DNA from: Planococcus liqunii
GTDB lineage: Bacteria; Bacillota; Bacilli; Bacillales_A; Planococcaceae
Direction of reading: 5' to 3'
Length of the DNA stretch: 64,000 bases
Assembly (NCBI RefSeq): GCF_030413595.1
Contig: NZ_CP129238.1
Location: 1,612,001-1,676,000 of the forward strand
Each line of letters begins with the position of its first letter. The stretch's first letter is position 1. The position numbers and the translations under genes were made by a program. Below, in pieces: positions 11,190 through 20,232 of the stretch. Under the pieces are notes generated by a model. It did no database searches. It was not told the DNA's origin and saw only the letters and a list, made by a program, of their open reading frames with translations.

Positions 11190-11219
11190 TACAGGTGACT
11201 GCAAGAGGGAGAGTGACAT

Positions 11220-12338
11220 ATGAACAAGCGAGATTATTATGAAGTGTTGGGTGTGTCCAAGACCGCTTCAAAAGAAGAAATTAAAAAAGCTTACCGGAAA
11301 TTGTCGAAACAATTCCATCCGGATATCAATAAAGCAGCAGATGCTTCCGAAAAATTCCAGGAAGTAAAAGAAGCTTACGAAGTGCTGAGCGACGACCAAA
11401 AAAGAGCACAGTATGACCAGTACGGCCACCAGGATCCGAACCAGGGCTTTGGCGGTTTCGGCGGCGGCGCTGAAGGCTTCGGCTTTGATGATATTTTCAG
11501 CACATTCTTTGGCGGCGGCACGAGACGGCGCGATCCGAATGCGCCGAGAAAAGGCGATGACCTGCAGTATTCCATGAACATCGACTTTATGGATGCTGTT
11601 TTCGGGAAAGAAGCAGAAGTGGAAATTCCTAAAGACGAAACGTGCGGAACTTGCCACGGTTCAGGGGCAAAACCTGGAACCAAGCCGAAAACATGTCCGC
11701 ATTGTGAAGGTTCCGGCCAATTGAATGTGACGCAGGATACGCCTTTCGGACGCATGGTCAATCGCCGTGCTTGCCACCACTGCCAAGGCACCGGCCAAAT
11801 CATCGAAGAAAGATGCGCGACTTGCCGCGGCGAAGGAACAGTCCGCAAAGTCAAAACCATCAAAGTTACGGTTCCGGCAGGTGTGGATGACGGACAGCAA
11901 TTGCGCGTCAGCGGCCAAGGCGGCCCAGGCGTCAACGGCGGACCAGCTGGAGACTTGTACGTCGTGTTCCGCGTAAAACCGCATAAGCAGTTTGAACGCG
12001 AAGGCGATGATATATACTTGGATCTTCCGATTACGTTTGCACAAGCGGCACTTGGCGATGAAATTGAAGTGCCGACGGTTTCCGGCAAAGTGAAACTGAA
12101 AATTCCCGCTGGCACGCAAAGCGGCGCACGTTTCCGCCTAAAAGGAAAAGGCGTCAAGAACGTCCATGGCTACGGCACCGGAGATCAGCACATCATCATC
12201 CGCGTGAAAACGCCAACCAAATTGAACGAAAAACAAAAACAACTGCTCCGTGAATTTGCTGAGATCAGCGGAGATATTCCGGAAGAGCAAAGCAGTTCAT
12301 TGTTTGATAAAATCAAGCGCACCATTAAAGGTGAGTAA
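11220..12338 (+). CDS. dnaJ: Hsp40 co-chaperone DnaJ
   Basis: Stimulates the DnaK ATPase and delivers substrates. The 372-residue protein has a J domain with HPD (KQFHPDINK) in the first 70 residues, a Gly/Phe-rich linker, a zinc domain with four CxxC pairs (CGTC, CPHC, CHHC, CATC), and the C-terminal substrate domains. The ATG has a GAGAG-type upstream site of moderate strength. It heads a probable dnaJ-prmA-rsmE-mtaB-deoC transcript with short spacers. Confidence 0.98.
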   Translation: MNKRDYYEVLGVSKTASKEEIKKAYRKLSKQFHPDINKAADASEKFQEVKEAYEVLSDDQKRAQYDQYGHQDPNQGFGGFGGGAEGFGFDDIFSTFFGGGTRRRDPNAPRKGDDLQYSMNIDFMDAVFGKEAEVEIPKDETCGTCHGSGAKPGTKPKTCPHCEGSGQLNVTQDTPFGRMVNRRACHHCQGTGQIIEERCATCRGEGTVRKVKTIKVTVPAGVDDGQQLRVSGQGGPGVNGGPAGDLYVVFRVKPHKQFEREGDDIYLDLPITFAQAALGDEIEVPTVSGKVKLKIPAGTQSGARFRLKGKGVKNVHGYGTGDQHIIIRVKTPTKLNEKQKQLLREFAEISGDIPEEQSSSLFDKIKRTIKGE

Positions 12339-12355
12339 AGGAGCCGGTTTTTAAA

Positions 12356-13297
12356 ATGAAATGGTCAGAACTAGCGGTCCGTACAACAAACGAAGCGATT
12401 GAGCCAATCTCGAATATTTTGCATGAAGCAGGAGCGAGCGGTGTTGTAATTGAAGACTCGGAAGATTTGACGAAAGAACGGGAAGACCAGTTTGGGGAAA
12501 TCTATTCTTTGGATCCGGAAGACTTTCCGGCTGAAGGCGTTATTGTGAAAGCGTATTTGCCGGTCAATTCCTTTTTGGGGGAAACCGTCGAAGCAATTAA
12601 ACTCGCCATCAGCAATCTCGTGAAATTTGATATCAATATCGGCGCCAATCTGGTAACCATCAGCGAAGTGAACGAAGAGGAATGGGCGACTGCGTGGAAG
12701 AAATACTACCACCCCGTCAAAATTTCCCAGCGCTTTACGGTGGTGCCGACTTGGGAAACATACGAACCGGTATCAAGCGACGAATTGATCATTGAACTGG
12801 ACCCGGGCATGGCATTTGGCACGGGGACTCACCCGACAACGGTCATGAGCCTGCAAGCTTTGGAAAAAACAGTGAAGCACGGCCAGCGGGTCATCGATGT
12901 CGGAACCGGCTCTGGTGTTTTGGCAATCGGTGCTGCACTATTGGGCGCAAAAGAAGTGCATGCACTTGATCTTGATGAAGTAGCGGTCCGTTCTGCACGC
13001 ATCAACGTCAAATTGAACAAAGCGCAGGACAGAATCAACGTCGTCCAAGGGAATTTGCTTGATACGATCGATGAGCCGGGGGATGTTGTGGTAGCGAATA
13101 TTCTTGCGGAAATCATCATGTCCTTTACGGATGATGCGTTCCAGGTAGTAAAACCGGGTGGGCATTACATCACTTCCGGCATTATTTCTGCGAAGAAAAA
13201 CGATGTAAAGGAAGCGCTGGAAGCTTCCGGCTTTGTTATCGAGGACGTTATGATGATGGAAGACTGGGTAACGATCATTTCTAAAAAACCGGAATAA
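12356..13297 (+). CDS. prmA: Ribosomal protein L11 methyltransferase
   Basis: SAM-dependent enzyme that trimethylates lysines and the N-terminus of L11. The 313-residue protein has an N-terminal substrate-recognition domain ([18 protein letters not shown]), the conserved [14 protein letters not shown] loop and the SAM motif [15 protein letters not shown] near residue 180, followed by [10 protein letters not shown]. It begins 17 bases after dnaJ with a GGAG site. The dnaJ-prmA-rsmE order is conserved in Bacillales. Confidence 0.96.
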   Translation: MKWSELAVRTTNEAIEPISNILHEAGASGVVIEDSEDLTKEREDQFGEIYSLDPEDFPAEGVIVKAYLPVNSFLGETVEAIKLAISNLVKFDINIGANLVTISEVNEEEWATAWKKYYHPVKISQRFTVVPTWETYEPVSSDELIIELDPGMAFGTGTHPTTVMSLQALEKTVKHGQRVIDVGTGSGVLAIGAALLGAKEVHALDLDEVAVRSARINVKLNKAQDRINVVQGNLLDTIDEPGDVVVANILAEIIMSFTDDAFQVVKPGGHYITSGIISAKKNDVKEALEASGFVIEDVMMMEDWVTIISKKPE

Positions 13298-13309
13298 CGG
13301 GGTGCTGTA

Positions 13310-14047
13310 ATGCAAAGATATTTTATTGATGGCCCAGTTCCTGAAAACCGAAAAGTGGCGATAACTGGCGATGATGCGAAGCACATCGCCAAAGTTATGC
13401 GCCAGGAACCGGGAGACCAGTTAATCATCGTCAGTGAAGGGAAGGCTTTTCTTTCGACCATCTTAACGGCGGAATTTGACGTCGAGGTCGAGGTGGAGGA
13501 AGAACTTCATAGGGATGTGGAAATGCCGAAAAAAGTGACGATTGCCTGCGGATTGCCAAAAGGCGATAAGCTGGAATTGATTGCCCAAAAGGCGACTGAA
13601 CTTGGGATGCATGCACTGATCCCGTTTGCGGCAGAACGGTCCATCGTCAAATGGGATGGCTCGAAAAGTGAAAAGAAACGGGCGCGGCTGCAGAAAATCG
13701 CCAAAGAAGCGGCGGAGCAGTCTCACCGGACTCGCATCCCAGAAATACATAATACGCATACATTCAAACAGCTGATGGAAGCGGCAAAAAGCTTTGATGC
13801 CGTCGTCGTAGCGTATGAGGAAGAAGCCCGCGAACAGAGCCGGACGCGGTTTGCTGAAACCTTGAAATCATTGTATGATAAAGACTCAATCTTGTTTGTG
13901 TTCGGCCCAGAAGGCGGGATTTCTGACACGGAAATAGCGCTCTTAAAAGAAAGCGGCGCGTTGTTCACGTCGCTCGGCCCGCGGATTTTACGAACCGAAA
14001 CGGCTCCGTTATATGCATTATCTGCAATGTCCTATGAATTCGAATGA
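13310..14047 (+). CDS. rsmE: 16S rRNA m3U1498 methyltransferase RsmE
   Basis: SPOUT-class enzyme that methylates N3 of U1498 in 16S rRNA. The 245-residue protein starts MQRYFIDGPVPENRKVAITG with a PUA-like N-terminal domain. The trefoil-knot motifs FVFGPEGGISDTEI and LGPRILRTETAPLYAL near the C-terminus bind SAM. It follows prmA by 12 bases, in the same transcript. Confidence 0.95.
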   Translation: MQRYFIDGPVPENRKVAITGDDAKHIAKVMRQEPGDQLIIVSEGKAFLSTILTAEFDVEVEVEEELHRDVEMPKKVTIACGLPKGDKLELIAQKATELGMHALIPFAAERSIVKWDGSKSEKKRARLQKIAKEAAEQSHRTRIPEIHNTHTFKQLMEAAKSFDAVVVAYEEEAREQSRTRFAETLKSLYDKDSILFVFGPEGGISDTEIALLKESGALFTSLGPRILRTETAPLYALSAMSYEFE

Positions 14048-14062
14048 AAGAGGTGGCCACTT

Positions 14063-15397
14063 ATGTCAACGGTAGCGTTCCATACCTTAGGCTGTAAAGT
14101 GAATCATTACGAAACAGAAGCAATCTGGCAATTGTTCAAAGAACAAGGCTACGAGCGCAGCGAGTTTGATCGTCATTCCGATGTTTATGTCATTAATACA
14201 TGCACAGTAACCAATACAGGAGACAAAAAAAGCCGCCAGGTCATCCGCCGGGCTGTCCGCCAAAATCCGGATGCCGTCATTTGCGTGACAGGCTGCTACG
14301 CGCAGACTTCACCTGCAGAAATAATGGCGATTCCCGGAGTGGACATTGTCGTCGGGACGCAAGACCGAACCAAACTGCTCGGCTACATCGAGCAGTATAA
14401 AAGGGAGCGGAAACCGATCAATGCGGTTGGCAACATCATGAAAAACCGGGTGTACGAAGAATTGGATGTGCCGTCGTTCACGGACCACACACGGGCGTCT
14501 TTGAAGATTCAGGAAGGCTGCAATAATTTCTGCACGTTCTGCATCATTCCTTGGGCACGTGGGCTCATGCGCTCCCGCGACCCGAAAGAAGTGGTCCGCC
14601 AAGCCCAGCAGCTGGTGGACGCAGGATATCAGGAAATCGTTCTGACCGGCATCCATACAGGCGGCTACGGAGAAGATTTGAAAAACTACAACTTGGCTCA
14701 GCTCCTGCGTGATTTGGAAATGGAAGTCACAGGGCTGAAGCGGCTGCGCATTTCATCCATTGAAGCAAGCCAGCTGACGGATGAAGTGATTGATGTGCTG
14801 CAAAAATCCAATATCGTGGTCCGCCATCTTCACATCCCGATTCAATCTGGATCGAACACGGTGCTGAAACGGATGCGGCGGAAGTACACGATGGAATTTT
14901 TCGCTGACCGGTTGATCCAGCTGCGGAAAGCTTTGCCGGATCTTGCGATTACGTCCGACGTCATTGTCGGATTCCCGCGAGAAACGGAAGAGGAATTTAT
15001 GGAGACCTATCATTTCATCAACGACCATAAATTTTCCGAACTTCACGTGTTCCCTTATTCGCAGCGCACAGGCACTCCGGCTGCCCGAATGGAAGACCAG
15101 ATTGATGAAAACATTAAAAACGAACGCGTCCACCGGCTGATTGCGCTAAATGATCAATTGGCAAAAGAGTATGCTTCCCAATTTGAAGGTGAATTGCTGG
15201 AAATCATTCCGGAAGAGCGATTCAAAGAAGATCCGGATAGCGGGTTAATGGAAGGCTATACGGATAATTATTTGAGAGTTGTTATCCCCGGTGATGAGTC
15301 GCTGATCGGCAAAATCGTCAAAGTGAAAATTACGAAAGCCGGTTATCCATACAACGAAGGGCAATTTGTCCGAGTGATGGAAGAACTGGTCGTCTAA
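14063..15397 (+). CDS. mtaB: tRNA t6A37 methylthiotransferase MtaB
   Basis: Converts t6A37 of tRNA to ms2t6A37. The 444-residue protein has an N-terminal UPF0004 domain with three cysteines (LGCKVN, NTCTVTN, VTGCYAQ), a radical SAM domain with CNNFCTFC near residue 152, and a C-terminal TRAM RNA-binding region. The opening STVAFHTLGCKVNHYETE is typical of the MtaB/YqeV subgroup rather than MiaB. It follows rsmE by 15 bases. Confidence 0.95.
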   Translation: MSTVAFHTLGCKVNHYETEAIWQLFKEQGYERSEFDRHSDVYVINTCTVTNTGDKKSRQVIRRAVRQNPDAVICVTGCYAQTSPAEIMAIPGVDIVVGTQDRTKLLGYIEQYKRERKPINAVGNIMKNRVYEELDVPSFTDHTRASLKIQEGCNNFCTFCIIPWARGLMRSRDPKEVVRQAQQLVDAGYQEIVLTGIHTGGYGEDLKNYNLAQLLRDLEMEVTGLKRLRISSIEASQLTDEVIDVLQKSNIVVRHLHIPIQSGSNTVLKRMRRKYTMEFFADRLIQLRKALPDLAITSDVIVGFPRETEEEFMETYHFINDHKFSELHVFPYSQRTGTPAARMEDQIDENIKNERVHRLIALNDQLAKEYASQFEGELLEIIPEERFKEDPDSGLMEGYTDNYLRVVIPGDESLIGKIVKVKITKAGYPYNEGQFVRVMEELVV

Positions 15398-15428
15398 TTA
15401 ATTTAAAATCAGAATGGAGTTTCTCAAC

Positions 15429-16097
15429 ATGTCAAACATTGCATCTTATATTGACCACACGCTATTAAAAGCTGAAGCTACAAAAGAACAAATCATCCAA
15501 ATCTGCAAAGAAGCGGCACAATACAATTTTGCTTCCGTTTGCGTCAACCCTGCCTGGATAGAAACAGCAGCAAAAGAATTGGCAGACAGCACAGTGAAGG
15601 TCTGCACCGTTATCGGTTTCCCGCTGGGTGCGTCCACTTCTGAGACAAAAGCATTTGAAACAAAAGATGCAATTGCCAAAGGAGCAGGCGAAATTGATAT
15701 GGTGATCAACATCGGCGCATTGAAAAGCGGCGATACGGAATGGGTTAAAAATGATATTGCTGCAGTTGTCGAAGCGGCAAAAGGCAAAGCGATTGTCAAA
15801 GTCATCATCGAGACAAGCCTTTTGACAGACGAAGAAAAAGTGACGGCGTCCCGCCTTACTAAAGAAGCAGGAGCTGATTTTGTGAAAACATCAACCGGCT
15901 TTTCAACAGGCGGCGCTACTGTGGCAGACGTTAAATTGATGCGTGAAACTGTCGGGCCGGATTTAGGCGTTAAAGCTTCAGGCGGAGTGCGCAGCCTGGA
16001 AGATCTCGAAGCAATGGTGGAAGCTGGTGCAACACGCATCGGCGCAAGTTCCGGCGTAAAAATTATGCAGGGGCTAACAGCAAGTTCTGATTATTAA
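15429..16097 (+). CDS. deoC: Deoxyribose-phosphate aldolase
   Basis: Cleaves 2-deoxyribose-5-phosphate to glyceraldehyde-3-phosphate and acetaldehyde in deoxynucleoside breakdown. The 222-residue protein has [11 protein letters not shown], the Schiff-base lysine region [14 protein letters not shown] and VKASGGVR. The ATG at 15429 lies 8 bases after the ribosome site TGGAGT; an ATG at 15414 overlaps that site. In B. subtilis deoC sits elsewhere with other nucleoside genes; here it ends the dnaJ-mtaB transcript. Confidence 0.96.
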   Translation: MSNIASYIDHTLLKAEATKEQIIQICKEAAQYNFASVCVNPAWIETAAKELADSTVKVCTVIGFPLGASTSETKAFETKDAIAKGAGEIDMVINIGALKSGDTEWVKNDIAAVVEAAKGKAIVKVIIETSLLTDEEKVTASRLTKEAGADFVKTSTGFSTGGATVADVKLMRETVGPDLGVKASGGVRSLEDLEAMVEAGATRIGASSGVKIMQGLTASSDY

Positions 16098-16100
16098 GTG

Positions 16101-16129
16101 TTGACCTATATAGGTTTATACGTTATAAT
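16101..16129 (+). promoter_or_regulatory. SigA promoter of rpsU
   Basis: TTGACC (16101-16106), 17 bases, TATAAT (16124-16129). It is a strong consensus promoter placed directly after the deoC stop. Confidence 0.85.
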
Positions 16130-16192
16130 TTCTTAATATATAACACTTGTTGTTATTTGCTTCAACGTGTGTTCGGAGGGAGGGAAAAAGAG

Positions 16193-16366
16193 ATGACAAA
16201 AACAACTGTTCGTAAAAACGAATCAATTGAAGATGCTCTTCGCCGCTTCAAACGCACTGTTTCTAAGTCCGGAACAATGCAAGAGGTAAGAAAGCGCGAG
16301 TATTATGATAAGCCAAGCGTAAAACGCAAACTGAAATCAGAAGCTGCGCGTAAACGTAAATTTTAA
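16193..16366 (+). CDS. rpsU: 30S ribosomal protein S21
   Basis: Small basic ribosomal protein. The 57-residue product starts [20 protein letters not shown] and ends AARKRKF, typical of Bacillales S21. The ATG at 16193 follows a GGAGGGAGG site; an open frame beginning at 16157 has no site and is ignored. In B. subtilis yqeY follows rpsU; here there is a terminator and no yqeY. Confidence 0.97.
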   Translation: MTKTTVRKNESIEDALRRFKRTVSKSGTMQEVRKREYYDKPSVKRKLKSEAARKRKF

Positions 16367-16412
16367 TTGACTTTAATTTTAAATGACTTTTAAAAAATAT
16401 GAACGACCAGCA

Positions 16413-16450
16413 AAAACCGGCTGTACGATTAATCGTACAGCCGGTTTTCT
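16413..16450. terminator. Terminator after rpsU
   Basis: A perfect 36-base palindrome: AAAACCGGCTGTACGATT at 16413-16430 followed by its exact reverse complement ending in a T-run. Confidence 0.92.
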
Positions 16451-16584
16451 ATTTCTATTTTTTAGCCGGCACATGACAAACAGGCGCCATCAGATCGTCA
16501 CACCAAGCAAGCTTAAGAGAATCCTGTAAGCGCATTCTTTAAGTAACACGAAGAAATAGTCTATAATAAAAATAGCGAGAAAAA

Positions 16585-16610
16585 TGAAACCATTGGCGTG
16601 TTTGTCCGTA
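16585..16610 (+). promoter_or_regulatory. SigW-type promoter before nfeD-floA
   Basis: TGAAAC (16585-16590), 16 bases, CGTA (16607-16610): the consensus of the extracytoplasmic sigma factor SigW. The equivalent B. subtilis operon yqeZ-floA-yqfB belongs to the SigW envelope-stress regulon. The spacer from 16451 holds no ORF; a TATAAT at 16562 lacks a good -35. Confidence 0.8.
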
Positions 16611-16700
16611 TATACAATAGAACAGTAAAAAGAGTCCCGATCAGCGGAGCCAATGCTCAATTGATTGGAAAAGCGGGTTTAAGTGGAAGGGGCGGGTCCT

Positions 16701-17546
16701 ATGCACAGCTTGAAAGGCTTCCTGGCATTCAGTCTTTTGTTCTTATCGTTGTTGCTGTTTTTAGATGCGGTACCTGAGGCTGCGGATGGATTTTCTGTTT
16801 TTGCAGCGGAGAGTGCGGTTTTTGCAGATACAGATTCTGCGGGCGCGGCTCCGGTTTTGCAAAATGAAGAAGCCCCTGACACTTTCTCCAGCAAAGCGGC
16901 TGCTGTTTTGACTCATCCTTTAGTCGTGCCGGTTTTGTTGACGATAGCTGCACTTGGGCTGCTGCTGGAGTTTTTCACGCCGGGTGTCGGCGTTCCGGGA
17001 ATCATCGGCCTCATTTCACTTGTGCTGTTTTTTTACGGGCATTTTGTTGCAGGATACGCGGGATTTGGATCCATTGCTTTAGTGATCATCGGTCTCGCTT
17101 TGCTGTTTACTGAATTTCTTATTCCCGGAGGCATTTTGGGAATACTCGGCATTACGTCGATTCTGGTCAGTGTTTTCCTGGCTGGAGGAAGTTTAATGTC
17201 TACTGCCATTTCAATTTTTATCGCATTAATCGCAGCTACAGCAGGGATGGTGATCATAGTGAAATTTTTTGGCAAACGGCCGCAATTGTTCAAACGGCTG
17301 ATTTTAACGGATGCCACCGATACGGAAAGCGGCTATGTTTCAGCTGTTAACCGCCCGGAACTGATTGGGCAAATTGCCGTAACTGCTACGGCTCTGCGCC
17401 CATCCGGAACAATCGTACTGGGCGACGAACGGATTGATGCCGTGTCGGAAGGCCGGTTCATCGATCCGAACAAGCAAGTGAAAATCATTAAAGTAGAAGG
17501 TTCTCGGATTGTTGTCCGTGAATTAGAAAAACAAGAGGAGGAATAA
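16701..17546 (+). CDS. NfeD-family membrane protein, short form without protease domain
   Basis: Partner protein of flotillins, thought to help assemble membrane microdomains. The 281-residue protein has an N-terminal signal or anchor (about residues 5-25), a low-complexity stretch, four to five transmembrane helices (about 70-190) containing FTPGVGVPGIIGLISLV, and a C-terminal NfeD OB-fold (about 205-275). The B. subtilis homologue YqeZ is about 437 residues and has a ClpP-like serine protease domain ahead of the membrane part; that domain is missing here. ATG 16701 is preferred to GTG 16683. Directly followed by floA. Confidence 0.85.
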   Translation: MHSLKGFLAFSLLFLSLLLFLDAVPEAADGFSVFAAESAVFADTDSAGAAPVLQNEEAPDTFSSKAAAVLTHPLVVPVLLTIAALGLLLEFFTPGVGVPGIIGLISLVLFFYGHFVAGYAGFGSIALVIIGLALLFTEFLIPGGILGILGITSILVSVFLAGGSLMSTAISIFIALIAATAGMVIIVKFFGKRPQLFKRLILTDATDTESGYVSAVNRPELIGQIAVTATALRPSGTIVLGDERIDAVSEGRFIDPNKQVKIIKVEGSRIVVRELEKQEEE

Positions 17547-17549
17547 AGA

Positions 17550-18536
17550 ATGGGAATTGAAGCAATTGGTCTTGGCGCCGCGATAATTGGTATTATCGTT
17601 GTCTTAGCGATTTTCTTTACATTCGTGCCAATCACATTATGGATTTCTGCGTTAGCAGCAGGTGTCCGCATCAGCATCTTTACATTAGTCGGGATGCGCC
17701 TTCGCCGTGTAATTCCATCGCGCATCGTAAATCCGTTGATCAAGGCATCAAAAGCGGGTCTGACGGTCACTATCAACCAACTGGAAAGCCATTACTTGGC
17801 GGGCGGTAACGTCGACCGCGTCGTGAACGCATTGATTGCGGCACACCGGGCGAATATTGAATTGCCGTTTGAACGGGCAGCAGCCATTGACTTGGCAGGC
17901 CGTGACGTGCTGGAAGCGGTACAGATGTCCGTTAACCCGAAAGTGATTGAAACACCGTTTATTGCAGGTGTAGCCATGGACGGAATCGAAGTAAAAGCAA
18001 AAGCGCGTATCACAGTCCGCGCCAACATCGACCGTCTAGTCGGTGGTGCAGGGGAAGAAACGATTGTTGCCCGTGTTGGAGAAGGGATTGTCTCGACACT
18101 CGGTTCAAGCACCAGCCACAAAAAAGTTCTTGAAAACCCGGACTTGATTTCGCAAACGGTTTTAAGCAAAGGCTTGGATTCCGGTACGGCATTTGAAATC
18201 TTATCCATCGACATTGCAGACGTTGATATCGGCAAAAACATCGGTGCTGAACTTCAAACGGAGCAAGCGGAAGCGGATAAGAAAATCGCCCAGGCAAAAG
18301 CGGAAGAGCGCAGAGCTATGGCGGTAGCAAGCGAACAGGAAATGAAAGCGAAAGTTGTCGAAATGAGAGCGAAAGTTGTGGGAGCGGAAGCAGAAGTGCC
18401 GCTTGCCATGTCCGAAGCGCTTCGCAACGGCAATATGGGCGTGATGGATTACATCAATTACAAAAACGTCCAGGCGGATACCAGCATGAGAGATTCGATT
18501 GCCCGTACTGGCTCAGAAAAAGTGGATGCAAAATAA
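17550..18536 (+). CDS. floA: Flotillin-like protein FloA
   Basis: Scaffold of functional membrane microdomains, with roles in membrane fluidity and signalling. The 328-residue protein has an N-terminal membrane hairpin (about residues 5-45), an SPFH domain ([20 protein letters not shown]), and a C-terminal EA-rich coiled coil ([20 protein letters not shown]). It starts 3 bases after nfeD with a GAGGAGGAATAAAG site. Length is close to the B. subtilis protein (331). Confidence 0.96.
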   Translation: MGIEAIGLGAAIIGIIVVLAIFFTFVPITLWISALAAGVRISIFTLVGMRLRRVIPSRIVNPLIKASKAGLTVTINQLESHYLAGGNVDRVVNALIAAHRANIELPFERAAAIDLAGRDVLEAVQMSVNPKVIETPFIAGVAMDGIEVKAKARITVRANIDRLVGGAGEETIVARVGEGIVSTLGSSTSHKKVLENPDLISQTVLSKGLDSGTAFEILSIDIADVDIGKNIGAELQTEQAEADKKIAQAKAEERRAMAVASEQEMKAKVVEMRAKVVGAEAEVPLAMSEALRNGNMGVMDYINYKNVQADTSMRDSIARTGSEKVDAK

Positions 18537-18566
18537 CAACGGGCAGCCGCAAGGGAGGTTTTTCGC

Positions 18567-19004
18567 ATGGAAGCTCTCATATTCGGTTTAATTGTAATGG
18601 CCATCGGCGCTTTCTTTAACAACAAAAAAGGCGATGGGGATACCGATGCACCGCAGCAGCGGAGAACGCCTGCGAGAGAAACCGGACAACGGACTTTAAA
18701 GCGGGCGGAGGATTATGCCAAGGAAATTTACGGCGATCTTCAAACCCAGATGAAACAGCAGCCGGAAAGAACCCAGCAAGTTAAACGGGCTGCCGAAAAA
18801 GCTGCTGAACGTTTGCCGGTCCAGAAAGTGCAGAGACAGGCTAAAGAAATGGCCTCGCCGGGCAGGTTGTCGGCGCATAACGCAGTTCCGTTAAGCCCGC
18901 AGAAAGAAAACAGCCGAGAAGAGCTGCTGCCGCTTGATGCAGAAGACGTGCAGCGTGGAATTATTTTAGCGGAGATTTTAATGCCGCCAAAATCAAAAAG
19001 ATAA
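18567..19004 (+). CDS. Small membrane-anchored hypothetical protein in the position of yqfB
   Basis: A 145-residue protein with one hydrophobic segment at residues 2-18 (EALIFGLIVMAIGAFF), followed by a hydrophilic, Gln/Arg/Lys-rich tail likely to lie in the cytosol, with helical stretches around 45-100. The end PLDAEDVQRGIILAEILMPP may be a short structured or protein-binding element. It follows floA by 30 bases with a GGGAGG site and ends at a terminator, so it belongs to the SigW operon. It occupies the place of yqfB; homology was not established. No function recognised. Confidence 0.75.
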   Translation: MEALIFGLIVMAIGAFFNNKKGDGDTDAPQQRRTPARETGQRTLKRAEDYAKEIYGDLQTQMKQQPERTQQVKRAAEKAAERLPVQKVQRQAKEMASPGRLSAHNAVPLSPQKENSREELLPLDAEDVQRGIILAEILMPPKSKR

Positions 19005-19009
19005 CATGC

Positions 19010-19039
19010 AAACCGGCCAGCGCCTGCTGGCCGGTTTTT
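19010..19039 (+). terminator. Terminator of the nfeD-floA operon
   Basis: AAACCGGCCAGC / GCTGGCCGGTTTTT with a 4-base loop. Confidence 0.93.
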
Positions 19040-19050
19040 AGTGTCTCATA

Positions 19051-19134
19051 ACATAATTATGTAAACAAAAAATGCTGTAAAATGTTTTACAACTATTCAC
19101 ATTTAATGATACAGTGAATTTATAGTAAATTCAC
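19051..19134 (+). promoter_or_regulatory. Three palindromes upstream of phoH
   Basis: ACATAATTATGT (19051-19062), TGTAAAA-TG-TTTTACA (19076-19091) and GTGAATTT-N5-AAATTCAC (19114-19134). The last contains TATAGT (19121-19126), a possible -10 element, so it could act as an operator at the phoH promoter. No known regulator site was recognised. Confidence 0.5.
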
Positions 19135-19152
19135 ATTCCAAGGAGCGACTAC

Positions 19153-20112
19153 ATGACAGAAAACCAATTACTTGAACTTCATGTGAAAGACCCTAATGAA
19201 GCGGTGCTGCTGCTCGGGATATCTGATAGTCACATGACCTTAATCGAAGAAGCGTTCCAAATTCAAATAATCACCCGCGGCGATGTGATCCGGCTGTCTG
19301 GTTCGGAAGAAGGCAAACAAATCGGGAAATTGCTGATTGAACAATTATTGAAAGTGATCCGCAAAAACATCAATATTGATCAGCGCGACATCGTTTCCGC
19401 AATTGAAATGGCTAGAGCCGGCACCATAGAATATTTTGCCGAACTGTATGATGAAGAAGTGGCCCGCAATGCCAACGGCAAAGCAATCCGTGCCAAAACA
19501 ATCGGCCAGCGCCATTATATCCACGCTGTGCGCAGCAAGGACCTCGTGTTCGGGATTGGACCGGCAGGAACAGGCAAAACCTATCTGGCGGTTGTCATGG
19601 CAGTACAGGCACTGAAAAACGGCCAAGTCAAAAAAATCATCCTGACGCGCCCGGCGGTGGAAGCAGGCGAAAGCCTCGGATTTTTGCCCGGCGATTTAAA
19701 AGAAAAAGTGGATCCTTATCTACGTCCGTTGTACGACGCGTTGCATGACGTGTTGGGGCTTGAACAGACCAATCGGTTGATTGAGCGCGGGACCATTGAA
19801 ATCGCCCCTCTCGCCTATATGAGAGGCCGCACGTTGGATGAAGCCTTTGTCATTCTGGATGAAGCGCAAAACACGACCAAAGCGCAAATGAAGATGTTCT
19901 TGACGCGCCTTGGATTTGGTTCGAAAATGATCATTACCGGCGATAAAACACAAATCGATTTGCCGCGAGGCGCTGAATCTGGCCTGATTGTAGCTGAAAC
20001 GATTCTTCAGCGCGTTAGCGGCATCCATATTCAATACTTGGAACGGGGCGATGTGGTTCGCCATCCACTTGTTGCAAAAATTATCGAAGCATACGATGAC
20101 CAGCCTTCTTGA
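19153..20112 (+). CDS. phoH: PhoH-family ATPase
   Basis: P-loop ATPase of the PhoH group, linked to RNA metabolism and often encoded next to ybeY. The 319-residue protein has an N-terminal KH-like region, Walker A GPAGTGKTYLAV near residue 136, and Walker B VILDEAQNTTKAQMK. The yqfC and yqfD genes that precede phoH in spore-forming Bacillales are absent. A terminator overlaps its stop codon. Confidence 0.95.
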   Translation: MTENQLLELHVKDPNEAVLLLGISDSHMTLIEEAFQIQIITRGDVIRLSGSEEGKQIGKLLIEQLLKVIRKNINIDQRDIVSAIEMARAGTIEYFAELYDEEVARNANGKAIRAKTIGQRHYIHAVRSKDLVFGIGPAGTGKTYLAVVMAVQALKNGQVKKIILTRPAVEAGESLGFLPGDLKEKVDPYLRPLYDALHDVLGLEQTNRLIERGTIEIAPLAYMRGRTLDEAFVILDEAQNTTKAQMKMFLTRLGFGSKMIITGDKTQIDLPRGAESGLIVAETILQRVSGIHIQYLERGDVVRHPLVAKIIEAYDDQPS

Positions 20113-20125
20113 GGGCTGGTTTTTT
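20099..20125 (+). terminator. Terminator at the end of phoH
   Basis: ACCAGCC / GGCTGGT followed by five T; the left arm lies within the last codons of phoH. Confidence 0.85.
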
Positions 20126-20177
20126 ATGTCGGTCTTGTGAAAAGAGTTCTGCAATTTCAAATAATTTCAAGTTATCC

Positions 20178-20206
20178 GTGAAATCCCATTCGGTAATTGA
20201 TATGAT
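20178..20206 (+). promoter_or_regulatory. Promoter of the pgpH-recO cluster
   Basis: GTGAAA (20178-20183), 17 bases, TATGAT (20201-20206) preceded by TGA, an extended -10 pattern. Confidence 0.6.
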
Positions 20207-20232
20207 AGAAGTACTAGAGTGGGGTGTTCGGG

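Noticed and set aside
11375..12157. A 260-codon open frame antisense to dnaJ
   Set aside because: Shadow of the zinc-finger and Gly-rich coding sequence; no initiation site.
15446..16039. A 197-codon open frame antisense to deoC
   Set aside because: It lies entirely opposite a clear enzyme gene, has low-complexity Ala/Ser/Thr composition and no ribosome site.
16451..16584. A further small gene or SigA promoter between rpsU and nfeD
   Set aside because: No coding frame; TATAAT at 16562 has no -35, whereas the SigW motif downstream is complete.
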